This document shows positions 1 through 5,848 of a stretch of 11,785 nt of DNA, piece after piece. A model generated the notes under the pieces. That model did not search any database. It had not been told where the DNA came from and was given only the letters and a program-made list of their open reading frames with translations. Numbering within the stretch: position 1 is the stretch's first letter; each line of letters opens with the position of its first letter. The DNA comes from DASUHT01 sp051955775 (GTDB lineage: Bacteria > Actinomycetota > Thermoleophilia > Gaiellales > JAICJC01). Location: assembly GCA_051955775.1 (NCBI GenBank), contig JBQCGJ010000235.1, positions 1-11,785 on the forward strand, in the 5' to 3' direction. The position numbers and the translations under genes were made by a program.

Positions 1-65
1 CGGATCACGAGGTCCGCTGCGCTGTCCCCCCGGGCGACGGCGATCCGTCGGGCGAGGTCGCTCAT
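1..65 (-). CDS. Amidohydrolase N-terminus, probably adenine deaminase (partial)
   Basis: Only the first 21 codons are in the window, read from ATG at 65-63 toward the left edge. They encode a short helical lead (MSDLARRIAVARG) followed by ADLVIR. The ADLVIR(GG) element opens the small beta-sandwich of many amidohydrolases, and a preceding LARRIAVARG-like helix is typical of adenine deaminase (adenine to hypoxanthine plus ammonia, purine salvage). The metal-binding motifs lie outside the window, so another amidohydrolase (dihydroorotase, imidazolonepropionase or a D-aminoacylase type) remains possible. There is no Shine-Dalgarno sequence. A TAGGAT -10-like hexamer sits 7 bases upstream of the ATG, which suggests a leaderless message. 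The class is inferred from very few residues. Confidence 0.45.
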   Translation of the reverse strand, partial: MSDLARRIAVARGDSAADLVI

Positions 66-72
66 TCGGCGG

Positions 73-106
73 ATCCTACAATCGCGCGCCGGCGATCAGA
101 TGCCAA
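73..106 (-). promoter_or_regulatory. Candidate promoter of the left-edge amidohydrolase
   Basis: On the minus strand TAGGAT (78-73) lies 7 bases before the ATG at 65, the spacing expected for a leaderless start. A TTGGCA hexamer (106-101) resembles a -35 box, but it is 22 bases from TAGGAT. It is 17 bases only from the weaker GATTGT (83-78), so which pair is used is unclear. Confidence 0.3.
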
Positions 107-469
107 TCGTCGGTTGCTATCGTCCGGCTGAGCGGTAAGAATCTGTTGCCTGGACCTCCTCCATCCATCGTTCGTCGTCACCCGGAGGTGGGCCACAGCC
201 GATTCGCGGGTCTGGGCAGGGATCATGTGCGGCTTGCAGAACCAGTTGAGAACCCGCCGGGCAGAGCAATCGCGGGCGTATGGGCATCCAGTGAATCTGA
301 CGTTTGATCACGAGGCGCAGCCTGGCCTGGGCGCGGGCTGCCGAACGCGGGCCGGCCAACCGACTGCGCAGCGCGGCCGAGTACCGGCACGGGTAGCGCC
401 GACGCCGACATGGGCCTGCAGAGCAGAATTCCGGCGCTCGCGACGTGATGGCAACAACGGCGGTGCCTC

Positions 470-498
470 TTGACGCTCCGGAGTACAGCCAGTACCGT
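470..498 (+). promoter_or_regulatory. Sigma-70-type promoter of the LCP-family gene
   Basis: TTGACG (470-475, five of six matches to TTGACA) is followed after exactly 17 bases by TACCGT (493-498, a TANNNT -10). The start of transcription would fall near 505, giving a leader of about 35 bases. That leader contains a run of G just before the GTG at 540 that can serve as a weak Shine-Dalgarno sequence. Confidence 0.5.
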
Positions 499-539
499 CT
501 CCGCAGCAGCGTCCACAGGCGGTTGGGGGGGCTCGAGCT

Positions 540-3446
540 GTGTCTGAAAACGGACGAGAACAGCTTCGGCACGTCGATGGAGCGGCACCCGAGAACGGTG
601 CCGATCGGGCGGAGCCAACCCCGGACACGGGCGAAACCCTGGGCGACGCCCTCCGGTCGTCTCGGCGGCGGAAGGGCAAGGCTCCCGCTGAGCGCGCCGA
701 GGCCGTCGAGGGCGGCAACGGCGCTGTTGCATCCACTCCCGGCGCGGAGCAGGAGATCGAGGACATCCCGGCTGCGAATGGGAACACCGCCGACAAGCCG
801 CGGGGCCTGGCCGACGCGCCGCGTTCGGTGCTGTACGAGCGCGCCCGCGCGCTGGGCATCGTCCACACGGTCTCCTTGACCAAGGACGAGCTGATCGCTG
901 CCATCGAGATTGCGGAGTCGTCGAGAATCCCTTATGAGAACAGCAACGGCACCGTTGCCTCCAATCCCGGCGCCGGGGAGCAGATCGAGGATTTCCCGGC
1001 TGTGGACCGGGACACCGTCGACGAGCCCCGTGGCCTGGCTGACGCGCCGCGCTCGGTGCTGTACCAGCGCGCCCGCGCGCTGGGCATCGAGCACACCACC
1101 GCCATGACCAAGGACGAGCTGATCGCGGCCATCGAGGCCGCGGAGGCGTCGCCCGCTTCTCCGCCCGCAGCCGAGGCCGGGGAAGGCCCGCAGGCGGCCA
1201 ACGGCTCCGGCACCCACCCCGAGCCGCCGGCCAATGGCCTCGACCGCGCGACGACCGACCGCGTGATCAGCGAGCTGGAGAGCGGCTTCAGGCGCCACCC
1301 GGAGAACGGCCACACCGGCGAGCGCTCGGATCGCATCCGGCCCTCCCGCCAGTATCCGATCCGCCCGTACCAGCCCAACCCCCGGCTGACCGGCGACTCC
1401 GAGCAGGACGGATCCTCGAGCGCTGCGCCGCCCCGCGAAGCCGGGGGCGGCGATCGCGGCTGGGGGACCGATTCGCGCCGCACGCGCACCGTGCCCGCAG
1501 GTCCGGTGGGCGTCGGCGGGGCGCTGGTCCGGCAGCGGCTGCTGCTGGTCGTGGTGGCGGTGCTGACCCTCGTGGTCGCCGGGCTGACATGGGGCTGGCT
1601 CTCCTACGACAGGCTGAACACCGACCTCAAGCACTCGAACGCGCGTGTGCCCGAGGGCGTCAAGGAGTCCCTGCCGGCGACCGGCGCGATCAGCGCCGGC
1701 CCGACCCCCATCCTGTTCGAGGGCGTGAACCGCCGAAACCAGCCGCGCGGCTCGCTGCTGCTCCTGCACACCAATCCCACGAACCACGTGCTGTCGACGC
1801 TGGCCATCCCGCAGACCGTCAGGGTGCCGGGCGCGGTCACGCTGGGACGGGCGCTGACCACCACCGGCACTCAGGGCACCGTGCAGGTGCTGAAAGGCGC
1901 CCACATCACCGTCGGCCACGTGGCGCTGGTCAACCTGCAAGAGCTCAGCCACATGGTCGACGAGTTCGGCGGCGTGACGATCAACAACCCGGTCGCGCTC
2001 CACTGGAATGTGAAGAAAACCGCGCAGAGCGGGACGATCCCGGCAGGCCGGGTCAAGCTGACCGGCCCGCAGGCCGCGCTCTACCTGCGCCCGCGCGCCA
2101 AGCAGCCATCGACGCTGACCACGCCGCAGCAACGCCAGAACATCGTCCTCAGCGCGCTGATCGAGAAGATGCTGCGCCCGACCAGCCTGTCTGCGGTGGA
2201 GTCACTCGGCAAGGTCGTGGCCACCTCGATCGCAACCGATCTCTCGGCGTCCAACGTGCTCGACCTGGCCGGCGTCCGTCTCGGTGCGAACCGCTTCGTC
2301 GAGTGCCGGCTCCCACAGGACGGGTCGTTCGGCCAGAGCGACGTGAAGGCAGCGCTGGCGGAGTTCCGCACTCCGGCGCTGGGACAGTCGCCCACAAGTG
2401 CCTGCAACTGGCGGCCGATCGCCGCGGCACCCGGCGGCGTGGTGGGGCAGGTCGGGCGGGCCGTGGTCGAGAACCTGCCCACGGTGCTGCTGACGGTGCT
2501 GGCGTCGACGACCACGCTGTGGATCCTGGCCATGATCTTGCTGTTCGTGGCCACCCGGCGCACGCTGCGCAACTCGCGGCTGGCTCCCGCGGCGGCCGGC
2601 GTCGGCGGTGACTGGTACCCGAGGTACAGGTCGAGCCGCCGAGAGTCCGAGCATCACAGCCGCTCGGCCACCCTGATCGACGTCCCCACCGAGCACGTCG
2701 AGGCGCTCGACGAGGCGCTCGTCGCCGAACCGCCAGAGCAGGCCGGGACGGATGAGCCGGCCGCCGAGGCAGCCGTGGAGGAGCCGCCCGCGAAAGTGGC
2801 CGAGGCGCCTGGGGAGGTGCTGCCCGAGGAGCCCGTCGTCGAGCCCGAGCCCGAGTCTCTGGGCGCGCCGGCCGAGCCGGTCGAGCAACCCGTCGCCCAG
2901 GTCGAGCAGGCGGCTGCGGCTCCCGAGCTCGTAACCGAGCCTGAGGATGTCGTGGCACCGGATGCGGAGGCTGCCATCGAAGCGCCGCCGCGGCGGTGCT
3001 TCGGCCGCCGGCGCAGGAGCCGCTCATCGCCGTCCGCCGAGACCACGCCGCTCATTGAGGACACGTCCGAGCCGATGCCCGGCGAGGATCTGGCGGCCGC
3101 GGATCCCGCGGTTGAGATGCCTGAGGCGCCTGAGCCCGTCGAGACCGAGCCCGTTGCCGAGGCAGAGCCGGCGGAGGTCGAGCATCCGGCCGCGGAGGCG
3201 CAGCGGGACGAGCCGGCGGAGACTGCGGATCCGGGCCGGTCGTGGCGGCCCAATGTGACCGTGCCCCGGCCGAACATGCCCTCGGTGTCACGCCCGAACC
3301 TGCCGTCGCTGCCGCACGCCACGATGCCCGACTTCCAGCGCCCGGTGGTGCCGCCCAGCCTACGGGTGCTGCTGATCCCGGCGCTGATCGGCGCCGCGGC
3401 GGTGGGGCTCGTGTTCTACGTGCTGCTCACGCTGTTCGCCGGCTGA
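540..3446 (+). CDS. LytR-CpsA-Psr (LCP) family membrane protein with two Rho_N-like repeats
   Basis: A 968-residue protein, much longer than usual LCP proteins (about 300-500). LCP enzymes transfer wall polymers from lipid carriers to peptidoglycan outside the membrane. Order seen: disordered N-terminus; two 76-residue repeats (58-133, 134-209), each holding a Rho_N/SAP-like helical motif (LYERARALGI...TKDELIAAI); a Pro/Arg-rich linker; membrane helix 333-356; LCP-like domain about 388-580 (EGVNRR, LLLLHTNP, LAIPQTVRVPG, VNLQELSHMVDEFGGVTINNP, ALYLRPR, TPQQRQ); a Cys pair at 589 and 622 that could form a disulfide; helix 648-671; acidic Glu/Pro/Ala-rich tail 715-900; RPNxPS-like repeats 902-925; and helix 942-965 at the extreme C-terminus. 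Positive flanks place the N-terminus and the tail in the cytoplasm and the LCP domain outside. Canonical GxDSR, RSDT and IPRD motifs are altered (GVNRR, RGSL, IPQT), so transferase activity is doubtful. It overlaps the convergent acetyltransferase gene by 20 bases. The GTG start follows a G-rich stretch. Confidence 0.8.
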   Translation: MSENGREQLRHVDGAAPENGADRAEPTPDTGETLGDALRSSRRRKGKAPAERAEAVEGGNGAVASTPGAEQEIEDIPAANGNTADKPRGLADAPRSVLYERARALGIVHTVSLTKDELIAAIEIAESSRIPYENSNGTVASNPGAGEQIEDFPAVDRDTVDEPRGLADAPRSVLYQRARALGIEHTTAMTKDELIAAIEAAEASPASPPAAEAGEGPQAANGSGTHPEPPANGLDRATTDRVISELESGFRRHPENGHTGERSDRIRPSRQYPIRPYQPNPRLTGDSEQDGSSSAAPPREAGGGDRGWGTDSRRTRTVPAGPVGVGGALVRQRLLLVVVAVLTLVVAGLTWGWLSYDRLNTDLKHSNARVPEGVKESLPATGAISAGPTPILFEGVNRRNQPRGSLLLLHTNPTNHVLSTLAIPQTVRVPGAVTLGRALTTTGTQGTVQVLKGAHITVGHVALVNLQELSHMVDEFGGVTINNPVALHWNVKKTAQSGTIPAGRVKLTGPQAALYLRPRAKQPSTLTTPQQRQNIVLSALIEKMLRPTSLSAVESLGKVVATSIATDLSASNVLDLAGVRLGANRFVECRLPQDGSFGQSDVKAALAEFRTPALGQSPTSACNWRPIAAAPGGVVGQVGRAVVENLPTVLLTVLASTTTLWILAMILLFVATRRTLRNSRLAPAAAGVGGDWYPRYRSSRRESEHHSRSATLIDVPTEHVEALDEALVAEPPEQAGTDEPAAEAAVEEPPAKVAEAPGEVLPEEPVVEPEPESLGAPAEPVEQPVAQVEQAAAAPELVTEPEDVVAPDAEAAIEAPPRRCFGRRRRSRSSPSAETTPLIEDTSEPMPGEDLAAADPAVEMPEAPEPVETEPVAEAEPAEVEHPAAEAQRDEPAETADPGRSWRPNVTVPRPNMPSVSRPNLPSLPHATMPDFQRPVVPPSLRVLLIPALIGAAAVGLVFYVLLTLFAG
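711..1166 (+). repeat. Tandem 228-bp coding duplication (Rho_N-like units)
   Basis: Two head-to-tail units of 228 bases (711-938 and 939-1166) encode residues 58-133 and 134-209 of the LCP-family protein. Over the core (residues 90-126 against 166-202) 31 of 37 amino acids are identical, and the DNA is also nearly identical there. The flanking G-x-VAS-x-PGA and IED-x-PA segments are repeated at the same 76-residue offset, so the whole unit was duplicated, not just the helical motif. Confidence 0.85.
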
Positions 3447-3951
3447 GGCGCTCGTACACGCACACCTGGCCGCCCATCGGCGGATGCGGAACCATCTCCG
3501 CCAGGGTCATGTCCAGCTTCTCCGCCACCCGCAGCGAGCCGATGTTGCCGGGATGGATGATGCTGATGATGCGATCGAGCTGCAGTGCGCCGAAGCCGTA
3601 CTCGATGCTGGCCCGCCCTCCCTCCGTGGCCAGCCCGCGGCCCCACACATCCGGCGCCAGCCGCCAGCCCACCTCAACCGCCGGCAGCACCGCCGGCAGG
3701 AAGGCGGGCACGGACAGCCCGACGAACCCGATGAACCGCCCCTCGTCGCGCAGCTCGGCAGCCCACAGCCCAAACCCTCGGTCGCGCCAGTGATCCTGGA
3801 TCAGCCGCGCCCGCTCGTCGCTCATCTCCCGCGAGACGGGGCCGCTCAGATACCGCGTGACCTCCGGCAGCGCGTTCATCGCTGCGAACGGCTCGAGGTC
3901 GTCGTCGCGCCACTGCCGCAGCCGCAGCCGCGGCGTCAGAAGCTCAGTCAT
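3427..3951 (-). CDS. GNAT-family N-acetyltransferase (RimJ/RimL-like)
   Basis: A 174-residue cytoplasmic acetyltransferase, normal length for the family, which moves an acetyl group from acetyl-CoA to an amino group of a protein N-terminus or small molecule. The N-terminus LTPRLRLRQWRDDDLEPF is the usual first strand and helix. The acetyl-CoA pyrophosphate loop is WGRGLATEGG (103-112), and the C-terminal HPGNIGSLRVAEKLDM (133-148) matches the N-x-x-S-x-x-V-x-EKLGM signature of RimJ/RimL-type enzymes. The substrate cannot be read from sequence. Its ATG lies inside the last codons of the upstream DedA gene (8-base overlap, ATGACTGA), which implies translational coupling. Its 3' end overlaps the convergent LCP-family gene. 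Confidence 0.85.
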   Translation of the reverse strand: MTELLTPRLRLRQWRDDDLEPFAAMNALPEVTRYLSGPVSREMSDERARLIQDHWRDRGFGLWAAELRDEGRFIGFVGLSVPAFLPAVLPAVEVGWRLAPDVWGRGLATEGGRASIEYGFGALQLDRIISIIHPGNIGSLRVAEKLDMTLAEMVPHPPMGGQVCVYERLSRRTA

Positions 3952-4534
3952 CGGCGCTCCTGCGCATCCTGCGCAATGCGAAGTGGGAGATCACAGCCAG
4001 CACGATCGCCGTTGCGGCCAGCAGCGACACGAAGCTGAGCGCGCTCTCCGCGCGGTTCCCCACGAAGTATCCGAGCGCGCCGATGGAGATTGCCCAGCAG
4101 ATGCCTCCCGCGGCGTTGAACACGAAGAACCGCGGCCACGGCATGTGGTGCGCGCCGGCCAGCCAGGCCGCCGTCAACCGCAGCACCGGCAGCCAGCGGC
4201 CGAAGAACACGGTCTTGCCGCCATGACGCTCGAAGAACACCTCGCCCTGCGCCACCCGGTGCTCGAGCCTGGGCGCCAGCCGCCCCTCACCTGTGACCAG
4301 CTTGCGCAGCAGGTTGCGGCCGATCACGTATCCCACGTTGTCGCCCACGATCGCCCCCGCAGCCGCCACCGCAAACACGACCGGCAGCTCGAGCGAGCCC
4401 TTGGCGGCCAGCGCACCCGCCACCAGGATGCTGGTCTCTCCGGGCACCGGCAGCCCGGCCGACTCACCGGCCACCAGCAGGAACAGCAGGGCGTACCCGA
4501 CGTTCGCCGGGACCTGGGTGAGGTCGATGTCCAC
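3944..4534 (-). CDS. DedA-family membrane protein (first copy)
   Basis: A 196-residue polytopic membrane protein of the DedA/VTT (SNARE-associated) family, whose members include lipid-carrier flippases such as undecaprenyl-phosphate translocases. The N-terminal reentrant region GESAGLPVPGETSIL (23-37) carries the conserved acidic residues. The second reentrant signature is FFERHGGKTVFFGRWLPVLR (100-119), with the conserved arginines at 113 and 119. The usual R-F-x-P-G-x-R glycine is replaced by valine (RWLPVLR). Further helices follow at about 140-157 and 166-186, then a basic C-terminus (RRMRR). The start is GTG at 4534; no strong ribosome site is visible, but a TAGGGT hexamer lies 9 bases upstream. 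It sits 42 bases after the ImuB-like gene and overlaps the GNAT gene. The lipid substrate is unknown. Confidence 0.88.
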   Translation of the reverse strand: MDIDLTQVPANVGYALLFLLVAGESAGLPVPGETSILVAGALAAKGSLELPVVFAVAAAGAIVGDNVGYVIGRNLLRKLVTGEGRLAPRLEHRVAQGEVFFERHGGKTVFFGRWLPVLRLTAAWLAGAHHMPWPRFFVFNAAGGICWAISIGALGYFVGNRAESALSFVSLLAATAIVLAVISHFALRRMRRSADD

Positions 4535-4576
4535 GCCCGTGAAACCCTATCCGGGGCGTTCGATCGCCCGGGCGCG

Positions 4577-5773
4577 TCAACCGTCGAAGGGCACGAGCAG
4601 GTCGCGCCCCTCTGGCACCCGTGACCACGGCGCCACCTCGACCACACGCCACAGATGGCCCTCGCCGAGCCCGGCCCTGACCTGCTTGGCGGCCTCGGCG
4701 GCGCGCTCCCGGATCAGCTCGGAGGCAGGTCTGATCAGCGCCAGCTGGTGATCGCCGCCGGTCGCCAGCGAGGTCAGCTCGAGGGCCAGCTCCTCGACGG
4801 CAGCCGGGAGCTCGGCCAGCCGCGGGCAGATCGCATCGCGCAGCCGGCGGGGATCGCCGGTGGCGTCGCGCAGAGCGATCGGCCGCCGCCACGATCCTCC
4901 CGCCGCCAGCCGGGCCGACACGGCCACGGCCCGCACGGGCCGCTGGTGCCGATCGGGCTGCGCAAGCAGGCGCTCGATCATGGCGGCCACGGCCCCGCGC
5001 AGGGTGAATTCGTCGCCCACCGGCTCCGGGAACTCGATCGCCTCACGCAGCGCGAGCGGCGGTGTGCGCGGGCAGACGTGGGCGTCGTCCTCTCCACGGG
5101 CCAGCCGCCAGGCGGCGATGCCCGGCCGGCCGAAACGGTCTGCCACCGCCGGCAGCGGCAACCCGGCCAGCATGCCGGCGGTGGCAATGCCGAGCGCCCC
5201 CAGTCGCTCGGCGGTGTCGCGGTCGAGCGGCAACCGGCCGATCTCCAGCGGGGCCAGGAAGCGGGTGGACGCGTCCGCCTCCACCGCCAGCGGCCTCCCC
5301 GGCCGCGACCGCACAGCGGCTGCCTGGGCGATGAACCGCCCCGGCCCGGCGCCCACCCTGCCGCCCACCGGCAGCGCCTGCGCCACGGTATGCAGCAGCC
5401 GCAGCGGCCCCCCGTGCAGCCGGGTGAGCCCGTCGGCCGCGAACAGCACGCGGCCCGGTGCCAGCGGCTCTACCGCCGCCCCCAGCCCCTCCAGTCGCAC
5501 CAGCAGCGCCTCGGCGGCGTCCGCCACAGCGCCCGGGTCGGGTGTGATCAGGCGCAGTTGGGGGCACCGTGCGATCGCCTCGCCCACCCGCATGCCTGTC
5601 CTCACCCCGTGGGCGGCCGCAGCTGCATTGGCCTCGCCCAGCTCGGGCCGTCCTCCCGGCTCGGGGGCCAGCGCCACCGGCTCGGCGGGCAGCCGGCCGT
5701 CCCCGCCGACCGCCACCCGCAGGGCGAAGCGGGGGACGAGGACGCAGACGATCGTGCGATGGATGCGCGGCAT
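4577..5773 (-). CDS. imuB: ImuB-like Y-family polymerase homologue, catalytic residues absent
   Basis: A 398-residue Y-family (DinB/UmuC fold) protein. ImuB is a non-catalytic adaptor that brings the error-prone polymerase DnaE2 to the sliding clamp during damage-induced mutagenesis. The N-terminus TIVCVLVPRFALRVAV replaces the metal-binding DxDxFxA motif, and RVLFAADGLTRLHGG (108-122) replaces the S-x-DE motif, so polymerase activity is not expected. RVGAGPGRFIAQAAA (139-153) matches the fingers/palm segment (G-x-x-x-x-FxAxxAA), and LGALGIATAGMLAGLP (191-206) is the helix-hairpin-helix element. QLALI (343-347) sits where ImuB has its clamp-binding QLPLW-like motif, and the ending LLVPFDG fits ImuB C-termini. 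It is shorter than typical ImuB (about 500). ATG 5773 is preferred over ATG 5800, because the predicted transcript starts only a few bases before 5773. No imuA or dnaE2 is in the window. Confidence 0.75.
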   Translation of the reverse strand: MPRIHRTIVCVLVPRFALRVAVGGDGRLPAEPVALAPEPGGRPELGEANAAAAAHGVRTGMRVGEAIARCPQLRLITPDPGAVADAAEALLVRLEGLGAAVEPLAPGRVLFAADGLTRLHGGPLRLLHTVAQALPVGGRVGAGPGRFIAQAAAVRSRPGRPLAVEADASTRFLAPLEIGRLPLDRDTAERLGALGIATAGMLAGLPLPAVADRFGRPGIAAWRLARGEDDAHVCPRTPPLALREAIEFPEPVGDEFTLRGAVAAMIERLLAQPDRHQRPVRAVAVSARLAAGGSWRRPIALRDATGDPRRLRDAICPRLAELPAAVEELALELTSLATGGDHQLALIRPASELIRERAAEAAKQVRAGLGEGHLWRVVEVAPWSRVPEGRDLLVPFDG

Positions 5774-5783
5774 CGGGCCGCCC

Positions 5784-5812
5784 ACTATAGACGAACACAT
5801 GTTCGATGGCAA
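5784..5812 (-). promoter_or_regulatory. Promoter of the ImuB-like gene
   Basis: On the minus strand TTGCCA (5812-5807) is followed after exactly 17 bases by TATAGT (5789-5784), both five of six matches to the sigma-70-type consensus. The predicted start of transcription is near 5777, only a few bases before ATG 5773, so the message would be nearly leaderless. A LexA box fills the spacer. Confidence 0.65.
5792..5805. promoter_or_regulatory. LexA operator (SOS box)
   Basis: CGAACACATGTTCG matches the Gram-positive LexA consensus CGAAC-N4-GTTCG exactly. The symmetry extends to six bases per arm (CGAACA/TGTTCG) around a central CA. It lies wholly between the -35 and -10 boxes of the ImuB-like promoter, a position where bound LexA would block RNA polymerase. 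It is also 9 bases upstream of the -35 box of the divergent acyltransferase gene. Confidence 0.85.
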
Positions 5813-5814
5813 GG

Positions 5815-5842
5815 TTGACTTCGGACACGCCGGCGATATGCT
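5815..5842 (+). promoter_or_regulatory. Promoter of the acyltransferase gene
   Basis: TTGACT (5815-5820, five of six) and TATGCT (5837-5842, four of six) are 16 bases apart. Transcription would begin at about 5849, the first base of the GTG start codon, so a leaderless message is predicted. The alternative is translation from the in-frame GTG at 5897, which would drop the basic 16-residue lead. Confidence 0.5.
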
Positions 5843-5848
5843 CGGCGC

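Larger units (their letters stand above)
66..539. other. Gene-free intergenic stretch
   Basis: These 474 bases separate two diverging genes. Open frames exist (for example 225-473, plus), but their translations are Arg/Ala/Gly-rich, match no family I know, and lack a ribosome site. I see no tRNA-like cloverleaf, no direct repeats and no convincing terminator. Apart from the candidate promoter at each end, I cannot assign a function to it. Confidence 0.5.

Noticed and set aside
317..341. GCAGCC/GGCTGC hairpin in the upstream gap
   Set aside because: A six-pair stem with a 13-base loop is expected by chance at this GC content, and no U-run follows.
225..473. 82-codon plus-strand frame in the upstream gap
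   Set aside because: No ribosome site, Arg/Ala/Gly-rich composition and no family resemblance; such frames arise by chance in GC-rich DNA.
117..2132. Long minus-strand open frame (671 codons) opposite the LCP-family gene
   Set aside because: Its translation is Arg/Gly/Ala-rich low-information sequence with repeats mirroring the plus-strand duplication; the plus frame has recognisable domains.
5774..5800. Earlier ATG (5800) as start of the ImuB-like protein
   Set aside because: It lies inside the LexA box and upstream of the -10 box, so it would not be in the message from the predicted promoter.
4655..5818. Long plus-strand open frame opposite the ImuB-like gene
   Set aside because: Shadow of a minus-strand gene with clear Y-family features; its Gln/Arg/Pro-rich translation matches nothing.
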